Source of the DNA: Neobacillus pocheonensis
Lineage (GTDB): Bacteria > Bacillota > Bacilli > Bacillales > Cytobacillaceae
NCBI GenBank assembly: GCA_023702235.1
Contig: JAMQCR010000001.1
Coordinates: 1-64,000, forward strand
Direction of reading: 5' to 3'
Length of the DNA: 64,000 bases
A model generated the notes under the pieces. The model was not told the DNA's origin, made no database searches, and saw only the letters and a program-made list of their open reading frames with translations. Below are positions 1 through 10,988 of the stretch, in pieces (the first letter of the stretch is position 1; the number at the start of each line of letters is the position of its first letter). The translations under genes were made by a program, and so were the position numbers.

Positions 1-209
1 GATGCATACGACTAATCAAGGAAATAAAAATCATCAAGGAATTAACCTATCCGATTACATCGGAACGAATAGTGAATTTAATCGTACCGATTTAGCCGTA
101 TTTTCTGTAAAAAAAGATGGACTTCATCTTATTGATCACTGGAATTTCCCTCAAGGAAGTTCAACAAAAAACAAAAAGCGCCTTTTCCATATTACTGAAT
201 CCATTATAA
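1..209 (+). pseudogene. CoA-transferase subunit B remnant (3' end)
   Basis: This is the C-terminal end of an acetate/butyrate-type CoA-transferase beta subunit, visible only by joining three frames. One frame reads TSERIVNLIV (about bases 48-82), the next reads TDLAVFSVKKDGLHLI (about 86-135), and the third reads TGISLKEVQQKTKSAFSILL before a TAA at 207-209. In intact homologues these pieces are contiguous (a DLIVTDLAVF motif, then a SLEEV..KT tail). Two small indels separate them here. The gene starts outside the window. It precedes a thiolase and aminotransferases, matching the CoA-transferase genes found beside kamA in Bacillus lysine-degradation operons. The homology is recognised from motifs only. 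Whether the damage is biological or a sequencing fault is open. Confidence 0.6.
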
Positions 210-226
210 GGGAATACGTTGAATGC

Positions 227-1409
<1,183 letters not shown>

Positions 1410-1414
<5 letters not shown>

Positions 1415-2784
1415 AAAAGACTATGTATTTCATCGCGATTTAAAAGGAGTACCCAATCATCACTCACGGTGAAGGAGTCTATCTCATCGATGAAGATGGG
1501 AAAACATATTTGGATGCTTGTTCAGGTGCGGTTGCGGCAAACTTGGGTCACGGGATAGCTTCAATAGGAGATGCTATGGCAGAACAAGCAAAAAAGGCAG
1601 CTTTCGTCCATACAATGCGGTTTGAAACGAAAGCATTGCATAAATTGGCTGAAACAATAGGAAAAATGACTCCGGACCATTTAAATAGAGTGTATTTTAC
1701 CACCGGAGGCTCAGAAGCAAATGAAAGTGCTTTGAAGTTGGCACGGCAATATCACAGGGATGCTGGCAGACAGCAAAAGCATATTGTGATTGGGCGCTGG
1801 CAATCGTATCATGGCAACACAATTGGTTCTTTATCGGCAGGGGGAGATGTCAAAAGAAGGCATGCATACACTCCTAATCTATTAAACTATGCGCACGTTT
1901 ATTCTCCGTATTGCCATCGATGTCCGTATGGCCGTCAAAAAGATGATTGTCTTGCTAAAGAAAATTTGACGTGTTTGACAGATATTGAAAGAACCATTTT
2001 AGAGCTTGGTCCCGAGAATGTGTCGGCATTTATCGTTGAACCGATTGTCGGAAGCCAGCAGGGTGCCGTTCCGCCGCCGCCCGGGTATTTTGAGAAAGTT
2101 CGGGAACTGTGTGACCGATACGAAATCGTCTTGATCATCGATGAAGTGATGACAGGATTCGGCCGTACTGGTACTAACTTCGCGACGGAACAGCTTGGAA
2201 TTGAACCTGATATCATCACCTTTGGAAAAGGGGTTTAGGCCGGATATGCTCCGCTTGCCGGAATGATCGTTCATGATCGATTAATTAACGGCCTCATTCA
2301 AAACAGTGACGGGAAATTCATACATGGCTATACATATAGTGGGCATCCTGTGGCAGTGGCAGCCGGTCTAGCTGCAATGCACGTATATGATCGAGATAAA
2401 GTGCTGGAAAACGTGAATGAACAAGGTCCTTACCTTGTCGACCGACTATTAGAGTTGAAGCAAAAACATTCCTATATATCCGATATTCGAGGCAGAGGAC
2501 TATTAATCGGAATGGAACTTGTAAAGGACCGTGAGCATGATCAACTGTTCGATCCATCTGAAAAAGCCGCTGAAACATTAAATGGAATTGCGATGGAACT
2601 CGGTGCCGTTTTTTATCCGGGCACCGGTTCAATTGACGGTATAAAGGGAGAACATCTCATCATCAGTCCTCCTTTAAATGTCACAAAAGAAGAAATTGAT
2701 GAGATGGTGAGAATTTTAGATAGAGCATTCACGATATTCAAGGAGCAAATTAGAAAGGATGAGACATATGAAATTACAAAATAA
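1410..2784 (+). pseudogene. YodT-like class III aminotransferase with frameshift and in-frame stop
   Basis: This is a PLP-dependent class III aminotransferase, apparently equivalent to B. subtilis YodT of the kamA cluster. From base 1510 it reads DACSGAVAANLGHG, VYFTTGGSEANESALKLARQ, IIDEVMTGFGRTG and ITFGKGV, then meets TAG at 2236-2238. The same frame resumes directly with AGYAPLAGMIVHD and continues to 2784. The usual sequence at the stop is GKGV(S)AGY, so one base change (TCG to TAG) explains it, and GGCC follows at once. A one-base shift near 1452 separates the N-terminal DYVFHRDLKG. No start codon is visible. A lost GAAT from a possible tandem GAATGAAT near 1409 would explain both the missing ATG and the thiolase junction (inference). 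Confidence 0.75.
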
Positions 2785-4062
2785 AACAGATGAAATTCAA
2801 GAAAAAGCACGAAAGCATTTATCGCCGGTTATGACAAGGGTGACAGAACTTGTCATCGAAAAAGCACATGGCGCCAAATTTTGGACAACGGACGGCGATG
2901 AATATATCGATTTCGTTTCGGGGGTGGCCGTCAATGCAGTCGGACATACGAATGAAAAAATGGTTGAAGCCATTAAAAAGCAAGCAGAGAACTTGATCCA
3001 TCTTGGATTGAACTACGGTTATTATGAAACGGCAGCAAATTTAGCGGAAAAGCTTGCTCACATTACACCGGGAAATTTAGACACGGTCTTTTTCTCCAAT
3101 TCGGGTGCAGAAGCCATAGACGGTTCGCTTAAATTAGCAAAGGCGGCTACAGGCAGACCGGCCATCATTGCTTTTGAAGGATCATTTCACGGACGGACAT
3201 TAGGCGCAACAGCCATTACGGCTTCAAGCTCTAAATACCGTCGTTATTATGAACCGATTTTAGGTGAAGTGTACCACGTCCCATACCCGTATCCTAGCCA
3301 ATTGAAAAACATTAAAGAAGACGAAGTAAACGAGTATTGCTTGAATCAGCTTCAAAAACTGTTTGATTTACGAGTGGACCCTTCCCGTGTAGCGGCATCA
3401 TCATTGAACCGGTAATGGGGGAAGGCGGTTATTATCCGGCACCGCCAAGCTTTTTGCAGGCATTAAGAAACATTACGGAAGAGCACGGCATTTTGCTTAT
3501 CTTTGACGAAGTACAAACAGGGTTTGGCCGTACAGGAAAAATGTTTGCTGCAGAGCATGCCAATGTGACTCCTGATATTTTAGTACTGGCAAAGGCCTTA
3601 TCCGGTGGCATGCCCCTTGGTGCCATCGTAGCAAATCGAGAGCTTCATGAAAAATGGCCGACAGCAGGCCATGGTTCGACATTTGGCGGAAATCCGGTTT
3701 CTTGTGCTGCAGCCCTGGCAAATATTGAGGTGATTGAAGAAGAGAAGTTGGTAGAACGAAGTGCAACGCTTGGAGCAGAGATAGTCGACCGGCTTCAAAA
3801 TTCAGTCGGACATTTACCTGGCATTGTTGAAGTCAGGGGAGTGGGCATGATGATCGGTATTGAATTCGACCAGCAATCTTCAGTTACGCTTGTACCGAAG
3901 ATTAAATCGAAGGCACTGGAAGGCGGCTTGCTCATAATGAACTGTGGTGTAAGCGGCCAAACAATCCGATTAATGCTCCCGCTTAATATACAAGAAGATG
4001 TGCTGGATAAGGGATTAACGATTTTGGAAGATGTTATATCAGAAACGGTCGTAGGGAACTAA
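2768..4062 (+). CDS. Class III aminotransferase (4-aminobutyrate/acetylornithine type), one frameshift
   Basis: This is a PLP-dependent omega-amino acid transaminase of the GabT/ArgD type, about 431 residues once repaired. It shows VSGVAVNAVGHTN, FFSNSGAEAIDGSLKLAK, FEGSFHGRTLGA, then LLIFDEVQTGFGRTGKMFA and LAKALSGGMPLG, where the lysine binds PLP. The frame breaks at the GGC at 3394-3396; restoring GGCC gives AAIIIEPVMGEGGYYP across the join. ATG at 2768 is chosen over 2759 because GAAAGGA lies nine bases before it; the gene overlaps the aminotransferase upstream. It probably transaminates a terminal amino group of a lysine-derived intermediate, feeding the aldehyde dehydrogenase 44 bases downstream (inference). 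Confidence 0.8.
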
Positions 4063-4105
4063 TCTTCATTTTTCCATGGGTACCACAGAAAAGGAGGTCA
4101 CATTT

Positions 4106-5564
4106 ATGACTAATCAAATTAAACACAAGATTCTTCAGGGAGAGCTTTATATAAATGGGAAATGGGTAAGTGAACCTGATCAATCCTACTTTGAAAGTTT
4201 GAATCCGGCTACCCGAGAGCTTGTCGGGATATGTGCCGCAGCTACAAGAGAGCAAGTGAATGATGCGGTCGAAAAAGCGAATGCAGCCTATTCACAATGG
4301 AAGAACATCCCTATTCCGGAACGGGCAGCTTATTTAACGAAAGCGGCTCAAGTGTTTGAAACACGCAAAGAAGAATTGGCTCGAGTCATGACAATGGAGA
4401 TGGGCAAGGTGCTTACGGAGTCTTTAGGGGAAGTAGGAGTGGTCAGTGCTACTGCTCAATATATGTCAGGAGAAGGCCGACGCCTCTTTGGAGAAACAGT
4501 TCCTGCAGGGTTCCCGGATCGAAACGTGAGAATGGTGCGCGAACCGCTTGGAGTTGCGGCATGTATTACTCCTTGGAACTTCCCGGTGTCGCTTGCCTCT
4601 TACAAAATTTTCTCCGCTCTGATTGCAGGTAATACTGTCGTATGGAAGCCGGCTTCGGAGGTAGCGTTATCGGCAAAGATTTTCGTAGAAATACTGGATG
4701 AATCAGGATTGCCGGCAGGGGTGCTGAACTTGATTACAGGCTCGGGAAGTACAGTCGGGCGAACCCTTGCTCTGCATCCGGATGTTAAACTCATTTCTTT
4801 CACAGGCTCAACAGAAGTCGGACAACAGCTTGCTGAAATGAGTAGTAAAACGTTAAAACGGATTTCTTTAGAATTGGGCGGAAAAAATGCGGTCATCGTT
4901 TTGAAGGATGCGGACTTGGAAAAAGCGGCGGATGGAATCGTTAAATCAGCGTTTACAACAACCGGTCAGCGCTGTACAGCGGCAAGCAGGGTTATTGTCG
5001 ATCGTTCAGTCAAGGAGCAGCTCGTCCAAAAAGTGGTACAACTAACAAAGTCTATGAAAATAGGAAACGGTCTTGAAGCAGGGAATCAAGTTGGTCCTCT
5101 TGTAAATGCAGATCAGCTTAACACAGTTGAAAAATATGTGAAAACTGCGATTGAACAAGGCGGGAAAATTGTATCAGGCGGTCAGCGTGTCACAGAATTG
5201 GGCGGCTATTATTATGAGCCGACAATCATTGAAAACGTAAAGCCGTCGGATGTAATAGCACAGGAAGAAATATTTGGTCCTGTACTTGCCATCATTGAAG
5301 TAGATTCCTATGAAGAAGCAATGGAAGTAAATAATGGGACCATTTATGGGTTATCCACTGCCATTTATACAGAGAGCCTTCATTATGCGAACCGTGCTTC
5401 TAAGGAAGCAGTAAGCGGACTTGTCTATATTAATAACGGAACGTCCAATGCCGAGATGGGGGTGGCATTTGGGGATGAAAATGTCCGGAAACGGCGACCG
5501 TGAAGTTTCCCATCATGCATTCGATGTCATGACAGAGTGGAAGTCCATCTATACGAACTATTGA
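4106..5564 (+). CDS. NAD(P)-dependent semialdehyde dehydrogenase, frameshift near 3' end
   Basis: This aldehyde dehydrogenase superfamily enzyme resembles succinate-semialdehyde dehydrogenases. Visible motifs are ACITPWNFPVSLASYKI (cofactor site), FTGSTEVGQQLAE, ISLELGGKNAVIV with the general-base Glu, and the catalytic Cys in FTTTGQRCTAASRV. ATG at 4106 follows AAGGAGG at 4091-4097. A frame change in the G run near 5471-5474 sends the reading to an early stop at 5503. The other frame reads MKMSGNGDREVSHHAF and ends YTNY at 5564, which is the normal family ending. This shift is not at GGCC. In the operon it would oxidise the semialdehyde made by the preceding transaminase (inference). Confidence 0.82.
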
Positions 5565-5579
5565 TGAACGGTTATGTCT

Positions 5580-6720
5580 AATACGGAGGGGGAGCATATG
5601 AGGAAACACCGTATTGGACAACCCTGGATATGCACGCCAATTTAAGCGAAAAAATGATTGATTACACACCGCTTCATTTTGGATTTAAAACATACCCGCA
5701 TATTGATATGTATGAACAAGGCGTTCATGCGGCGATTGCTTTATTAAAACAAGTAAAAAAGGGTACGACTTATTACGCTTCTTTTGAAAAATTGCCGATG
5801 ATACCTCCATCTATCAATATGAGAACGGCAGAGGGTCCGATGCATAAAATGATCGAATGGGCGAAACAAGCTGAAGAGGATGAGGGAATTTACAATGTGT
5901 CCGTATTTGGCGGGTTTCCTTACTCGGATATTCCTTTAGCAGGTGCAAGTGTGCTAGTTGTAGCGCTCGATCCTGAAAAAGGAAAAGAAACGGCTGAAAA
6001 GCTAGCTTCCTTGTTTTGGAGTGTAAGAGAAGAATTTATCATGGATTTGCCCAGTGTGAAAGAAGGACTGAAAATGGCATTGGCGATAGAAGAGGCCTTT
6101 CCAATCGTGCTGGCGGATATCTCAGATAATCCGTTAAGCTGCGGGAGCGGGGATACAACAGAGCTGCTTCGAGAAATGGTGCACTTGAATATTCCTGACT
6201 CATTGTTTGGAGGACTCTACGATCCCGAATCCATTGAGGCTTGCCTTAATGCCGGAGCCGGAAACAAGGTATCGTTGTCTCTTGGAGGGAAAGTATCGCC
6301 AGAATTTGGGGAACCCGTTCAGGTCGAAGCAACGGTCGTTGCTCTATCAGACGGTATATTTCACAATTCAGGGCCCTTCAATCAGCATTTAAAAGTGGAT
6401 TTAAAGGGAACGGCACACATTCGTGTGGGCGAGATGGACGTCCTGCTTATTGGAAGGCCGATGTCAGCAAATGATCCGGAAATGTTTCGTCATATTGGCC
6501 TTGAGCCTTTGACAAAGAAAATTCTTGGGTTAAAAGCTAAAAATCATTTCCGGGCAGCGTTTGAACCGATTGTTGGCCGTATTATTTATGTGGACGCACC
6601 CGGTGTTGCTTCCAATCGTTTAACAACATTTACGTATCGGCACATTCCAAGGCAATATGGCCGTTGGATGCTGTCGAATATGAAGTGGAACAGAGGAGGA
6701 AGGAAAAGTGGAAACAATAA
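5580..6720 (+). pseudogene. M81-family (MlrC-like) metallopeptidase lacking its N-terminus
   Basis: The family is recognised by TLDMHANLSEKM, FKTYPHIDMYEQG, DNPLSCGSGDTTELLREM and a SNRLTTFTYRHIPR C-terminus. Homologues begin about 110-130 residues earlier, with a metal-binding region. Here the previous gene stops at 5564 and the M81 homology starts at about 5580 with no room for it, so the N-terminal third is deleted. A frame break at the GGC at 6651-6653 is repaired by one C, giving PRPIWPLDAVEYEVEQ and a stop at 6718-6720 that overlaps the next start. The first ATG in frame is at 5630. The product, if made, should lack part of the metal site. MlrC itself cleaves microcystin peptides; the role in lysine operons is unknown to me. 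Confidence 0.72.
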
Positions 6721-7188
6721 ACAAACCCTTTTTTGTCGAAGTACCGTCTTCATTGAACCCGGAACAGCTCAAAATGATGATGGAGCTTGAAGAAAGATGC
6801 GTTTCCAGGATTAGGAGCAGTAGATGAACAAGCCCTTGTCCCGCTTACACGCTACGGGAAACTCATTCAATACCGGCAGCAAAATGATCCAAGGCCGATT
6901 GCGGTTTGCGAAGTGATGAGAGCTTACAATGATATTCACAAAGCCTACATTTTTGGATTTTATGTCCGCTCCGACCAGCAAGGGAAAGGAATAGGGAAAT
7001 TATTCTTTCAGGAAATTTATCCGATTTTAAAACAAGATGGATTTCATAAGGTTTGCTTAACGGTCAGCACTGAAAACAAGGCAGCCGTTAAGTTATATGA
7101 AAAATTAGGATTTACTGTAAAAGAGACGAGATTCGATGAATTTGGCGAAGGGGAAAATCGCTATTATATGGAATACCTCATTTCTTAA
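6708..7188 (+). CDS. GNAT-family N-acetyltransferase, one frameshift
   Basis: The C-terminal 133 residues are a clear GNAT fold: AYIFGFYVRSDQQGKGIGKLF is the acetyl-CoA binding Q/RxxGxG/A motif, and VCLTVSTENKAAVKLYEKLGF is motif B. The N-terminus starts at GTG 6708 behind AGGAGGAAGG (6693-6702) and reads VETINKPFFVEVPSSLNPEQL. One extra A near 6790 breaks the frame; removing it gives ELEEDAFPGLGAVDE. The gene overlaps the M81 stop and lies about 70 bases before kamA. A beta-lysine acetyltransferase (AblB/YodP) role is suggested by position. At about 160 residues, however, it is much shorter than B. subtilis YodP, so no symbol is given. Confidence 0.7.
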
Positions 7189-7258
7189 TAAAGTAACTAT
7201 CAGAGGAGAATTTATCAAAAATGGTCAATAAAAAACAGGCTAATTTTAGGAGGAGTTT

Positions 7259-8671
7259 ATGATGAGAAACAATTTATTCAAACCGAAAAGACATTGGAAA
7301 GAAATCGAGCTTTGGAAAGATGTAACGGAGGAGCAATGGAACGATTGGGTTTGGCAGCTGACGAATACAATCAAAAATTTAGAAGACTTAAAGAAAGTAG
7401 TCAACTTAACACCGGAGGAAGAAGAAGGAGTTAAAATCGCAACGAAAACAATTCCGTTAAACATCACGCCATATTATGCATCGCTTATGGATCAAGATGA
7501 TTCAAGATGTCCGGTTCGAATGCAGTCTGTTCCGATTTCTCAGGAATTGCATAAAACAAGGTATGATTTAGAAGATCCTCTTCACGAAGATGAAGATTCA
7601 CCAGTACCTGGGTTAACACATCGTTATCCGGATCGTGTGTTGTTCTTAGTAACAAACCAATGCTCCATGTACTGCCGTTATTGCACAAGAAGGCGCTTCT
7701 CCGGGCAAATCGGAATGGGTGTACCAAAGAAACAGTTAGACACAGCGATTAATTATATCGCATCTAATCCACAAATTCGAGATGTGTTAATTTCCGGTGG
7801 AGACGGGCTCCTTATTAATGACAATATTTTAGAATATATTTTAAAGAATTTACGTGAGATTCCGCATGTAGAAATTATTCGTATCGGTACAAGAGCACCT
7901 GTCGTGTTCCCACAGCGTATTACCGAAAATCTTTGTAATATCTTGAAAAAATATCATCCAGTTTGGTTGAATACACATTTCAATACATCTATTGAAATTA
8001 CGGAAGAATCGAAGAGAGCATGTGAAATGCTTGCAAATGTTGGTGTACCTGTTGGTAACCAGGCAGTTATTTTAGCAGGCATTAACGACAGTGTACCGAT
8101 CATGAAACAGCTTATGCATGATCTTGTTAAAATTCGCGTTCGTCCATATTACATTTACCAATGCGATTTATCAGAAGGGATCGGCCATTTCCGTGCACCA
8201 ATCAGCAAAGGATTGGAAATCATGGAAGGACTTCGCGGCCATACATCGGGTTATGCCGTTCCGACATTTATTGTTGATGCCCCGGGTGGAGGAGGTAAAA
8301 TTCCATTGCAACCGAACTATATCATTTCTCAAAGTTCCAATAAAGTCGTATTGCGTAACTTTGAAGGTGTCATTACATCTTATCCAGAACCGCAAAATTA
8401 TGAAGAGGGCAGTGCGGAGGATTACTACAAAAAGGTATATCCTGAAGTGTTTGAAAAGTTTGAAAGTAATGGTGTTTTATCCATTATTGATGACACAAAG
8501 TTTAACCTTACCCCGGAAGGCTTAAAACGTTTAGATCGACGAAAAACGTATAATGAAAATCCTGAGCATAGCTCATTAAAAGATAAACGCGACAAACGTG
8601 ACGAGTTAAAAGAGAAAAAATTCCAATCGCAACTGAACAAGTATGAGACGGTCGGAGCAAGGGAGGAATAA
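7259..8671 (+). CDS. kamA: L-lysine 2,3-aminomutase
   Basis: KamA is a radical-SAM, PLP-dependent enzyme that moves the alpha amino group of L-lysine to give L-beta-lysine. The protein is 470 residues, a normal length. The radical SAM cluster motif CSMYCRYC (CxxxCxxC) is at about residues 135-142, and the PLP-lysine motif PGGGGKIPLQPNY lies near residue 340. The N-terminal HWKEIELWKDVTEEQWNDW and the MQSVPIS stretch are typical of Bacillus KamA. ATG 7259 follows TTAGGAGGAG. It is the first undamaged gene of the operon, and yokU follows three bases after its stop. Cofactors are [4Fe-4S], SAM and PLP. Confidence 0.96.
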   Translation: MMRNNLFKPKRHWKEIELWKDVTEEQWNDWVWQLTNTIKNLEDLKKVVNLTPEEEEGVKIATKTIPLNITPYYASLMDQDDSRCPVRMQSVPISQELHKTRYDLEDPLHEDEDSPVPGLTHRYPDRVLFLVTNQCSMYCRYCTRRRFSGQIGMGVPKKQLDTAINYIASNPQIRDVLISGGDGLLINDNILEYILKNLREIPHVEIIRIGTRAPVVFPQRITENLCNILKKYHPVWLNTHFNTSIEITEESKRACEMLANVGVPVGNQAVILAGINDSVPIMKQLMHDLVKIRVRPYYIYQCDLSEGIGHFRAPISKGLEIMEGLRGHTSGYAVPTFIVDAPGGGGKIPLQPNYIISQSSNKVVLRNFEGVITSYPEPQNYEEGSAEDYYKKVYPEVFEKFESNGVLSIIDDTKFNLTPEGLKRLDRRKTYNENPEHSSLKDKRDKRDELKEKKFQSQLNKYETVGAREE

Positions 8672-8673
8672 TC

Positions 8674-8952
8674 GTGATTTGTCAATGGTGCGAGTCTGAC
8701 ACAGCACGTGAAACGAGCAGCACAGTCTATTGGGAACTTCCGGATGGTACAAAAGTCATCGAAATTCAAAACACGCCATCCGTCCATTGCTTGGAATGTG
8801 GAATGAACTATCAAAGAGATGAAACGGTGAAAGAAATTGAAGATCAGCTGTTTTTAATTGATACGTCAAAGCTCGAAAAAAGTATGATGTATGAAACGCT
8901 TATGGCCACCTCTCGCTTATTGAAACGAAACTACTTTGATTTTTCGAAATAA
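8674..8952 (+). CDS. yokU: YokU-family zinc-finger protein
   Basis: This 92-residue protein has two CxxC pairs (ICQWCES near the start and HCLECGMNY around residue 38), which should bind one zinc ion in the manner of MqsA-type N-terminal domains. The tail RLLKRNYFDF is typical of Bacillus YokU proteins, which are often encoded next to kamA. It starts at GTG 8674, three bases after the kamA stop, behind GGGAGGAATA, so it is translationally coupled. It has no helix-turn-helix that I can see. The function is not established; antitoxin annotations in databases rest only on the zinc ribbon. Confidence 0.85.
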   Translation: MICQWCESDTARETSSTVYWELPDGTKVIEIQNTPSVHCLECGMNYQRDETVKEIEDQLFLIDTSKLEKSMMYETLMATSRLLKRNYFDFSK

Positions 8953-8972
8953 TTTGCTAGATGAGTTTTATG

Positions 8973-9025
8973 CTTATGGGTGATTTATTCCTAGCTTTCT
9001 CAAGCTGAAATAAATCGCTCATAAG
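8973..9025. other. Long imperfect hairpin between yokU and the permease
   Basis: The arms 8973-8990 (CTTATGGGTGATTTATTC) and 9008-9025 (AAATAAATCGCTCATAAG) pair over about 17 positions, with one or two wobble pairs, around a 17-base loop. No T run follows on either strand, so it is not a standard intrinsic terminator. It could be an RNA processing or mRNA-end structure, or a protein site ahead of the permease gene. I see no lysine riboswitch in this stretch. Confidence 0.45.
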
Positions 9026-9121
9026 AACCAAGTAAGTTCAGCTAACAATTAGTAGATAAACAAGGATTTTAAAAAAGAGTTAAGTAGACCCGTATGTTCA
9101 AAAGTAAAGGTGGGAAAAAGA

Positions 9122-10615
9122 ATGGAAGCAGTCAAAATTGCTAAAAATAGTCAGAATAGTCATAATGATGAAAAAGGGGGAATGCACATTAAACGCAATC
9201 TAAAGGCACGTCACATGACGATGATTGCGATTGGAGGGTCAATCGGGACAGGGCTATTTTTAGCGTCAGGGGCGTCCATTCAAACAGCTGGACCTGGAGG
9301 AGCGTTAATTGCTTATGGAACTATAGGCATCATGGTCTACTTTTTGATGACAAGTCTCGGAGAAATGGCTACATTCATGCCTGTTTCGGGCTCCTTTTCA
9401 ACATATGCCAACCGTTTTGTTGATCCGGCATTTGGTTTTGCGCTCGGTTGGAATTATTGGTTCAACTGGGCTATAACACTAGCGGTTGAAATAGTTTCAT
9501 CAGCTATTATTATGAAGTTTTGGTTTCCGGATGTACCGAGCATCGTGTGGAGTGCACTGTTTTTAGGACTAATCTTTTTATTGAATGCATTGTCGGTTAA
9601 AAGCTACGGAGAATCCGAGTATTGGTTCTCCTTAATAAAAGTAGTGACAATCATCGTTTTCATAGGAGTCGGGTTGCTCACCATTTTCGGTATTCTGGGC
9701 GGGCAGTTTATCGGGTTTAAAAACTTTACTATAGGAGATGCTCCGGTTCATGGAGGCCTTTTGTCCATTTTAAGTATTTTTTTCATCGCAGGTTTTTCAT
9801 TTCAAGGAACGGAACTCGTCGGGATTGCCGCCGGAGAAAGTGAAGAGCCCGAGAAAAACGTACCAAAGGCGATTCGACAAGTATTTTGGCGTATTCTTCT
9901 ATTCTATATTATCGCCATTACCGTCATTGGCCTTATTATTCCTTATACAAGTCCAAACCTTTTAGGCGGGGATGTCGACAAAATCGCTGTCAGCCCTTTT
10001 ACCCTTGTATTTAAGAAAGTGGGCATTGCATTTGCGGCATCCGTGATGAATGCGGTCATTTTGACATCGGTCTTATCGGCAGGGAATTCCGGTTTATATG
10101 CATCGACACGCATGCTTTGGTCCATGGCAAAGGACGGTCAGGCACCTAAATTTTTACAAAAAGTAAATAATCGCGGCATTCCGATGAACGCCCTTGTCGC
10201 AACAACAATTATTGGGGCCTTTGCCTTTTTAACGTCCATTTTTGGAGATCAAGTGTATACTTGGTTATTAAATGCGTCAGGCTTAACTGGATTTATTGCA
10301 TGGCTTGGAATTGCAGTCAGCCACTACCGTTTTAGAAAAGCATATTTTGCCCAGGGCAGGGACATGAATGATTTGAAATTTAAGGCGAAATGGTTCCCGT
10401 TCGGTCCGATTCTCGCTTTTGCGATGTGTGCCATTGTCATTTTCGGGCAAAATTATCAAGCTTTTTTAACTAGTAAGATTGATTGGTATGGAATAGCCGT
10501 GGCCTATATTGGTTTACCGATCTTTTTGACATTTTGGCTAGGGTATAAGTTCGTTCATAAAACGAAATTTATTCCTCTAAATGAGTGTAATTTCGAAGAA
10601 ACGTCTGATAAATAA
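9122..10615 (+). CDS. Amino acid permease (LysP-like, AAT/APC family)
   Basis: This 497-residue inner-membrane transporter has about 12 hydrophobic segments. The N-terminal signature RNLKARHMTMIAIGGSIGTG is that of the AAT family of APC transporters, followed by the GEMATFMPVSGSFSTYA motif. FVDPAFGFALGWNYWFNWAIT and GTELVGIAAGESEEPEKNVPKA match lysine-specific permeases (LysP). ATG 9122 is preceded by AAAGGTGG at 9105-9112; an in-frame GTG at 9110 lies inside that site and is unlikely. Its place after kamA and yokU suggests it imports lysine for the pathway, but specificity is inferred. A strong terminator follows. Confidence 0.88.
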   Translation: MEAVKIAKNSQNSHNDEKGGMHIKRNLKARHMTMIAIGGSIGTGLFLASGASIQTAGPGGALIAYGTIGIMVYFLMTSLGEMATFMPVSGSFSTYANRFVDPAFGFALGWNYWFNWAITLAVEIVSSAIIMKFWFPDVPSIVWSALFLGLIFLLNALSVKSYGESEYWFSLIKVVTIIVFIGVGLLTIFGILGGQFIGFKNFTIGDAPVHGGLLSILSIFFIAGFSFQGTELVGIAAGESEEPEKNVPKAIRQVFWRILLFYIIAITVIGLIIPYTSPNLLGGDVDKIAVSPFTLVFKKVGIAFAASVMNAVILTSVLSAGNSGLYASTRMLWSMAKDGQAPKFLQKVNNRGIPMNALVATTIIGAFAFLTSIFGDQVYTWLLNASGLTGFIAWLGIAVSHYRFRKAYFAQGRDMNDLKFKAKWFPFGPILAFAMCAIVIFGQNYQAFLTSKIDWYGIAVAYIGLPIFLTFWLGYKFVHKTKFIPLNECNFEETSDK

Positions 10616-10738
10616 TTAATCTTGTTAAGAGAAAAGATTGTTCTATACAGTTCGTATTTGGAAGAGCAAAGATAATTTGCCTGATAGTAACTAATGAATC
10701 TTCAAACCATCGTGGACAATCGAATAAAACTAGATAGA

Positions 10739-10782
10739 AAACTGGCGTTGGTATTGTACCGGCGTCAGTTTGTTTTTTGTTT
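10739..10782 (+). terminator. Intrinsic terminator after the permease
   Basis: AAACTGGCG pairs with CGTCAGTTT, with inner GGTA/TACC around a TTG loop, and is followed by TGTTTTTTGTTT. It closes the kam-permease unit. The 120 bases after it carry no gene or recognised site before the hydrolase promoter. Confidence 0.85.
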
Positions 10783-10906
10783 GGTTTTCAATGGATTAGA
10801 TGGTCTAATGGATACTTCAAACTTCAAAGTTTTATTTAGTGTCGTAGTTGTCAATATTTTAGTGTAGATTCCCTATGGGTGAATGGAACCCATTCAGAAA
10901 ATTCTG

Positions 10907-10967
10907 TTGACTTATGACGAAGATGTTTTATGATAAAAATAACGAAACGTTGTTTTATCAATAAAAC
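10907..10967 (+). promoter_or_regulatory. Promoter and IclR-type operator of the hydrolase-iclR operon
   Basis: A sigma-A type promoter TTGACT (10907-10912), 16-base spacer, TATGAT (10929-10934) precedes the hydrolase gene. Eighteen bases after the -10 lies the palindrome GTTTTATCAATAAAAC (10952-10967), with a third half-site GAAAC just upstream. The same element recurs at the same offset at two other promoters in this cluster, so it is proposed as the operator of the adjacent IclR protein. Confidence 0.72.
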
Positions 10968-10988
10968 ATTTTGAAGTGGGGGAGAAGT

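Noticed and set aside
8953..9121. Lysine (L-box) riboswitch before the lysine-type permease
   Set aside because: Only one long hairpin is present in 170 bases. The multi-stem L-box core and a terminator are missing.
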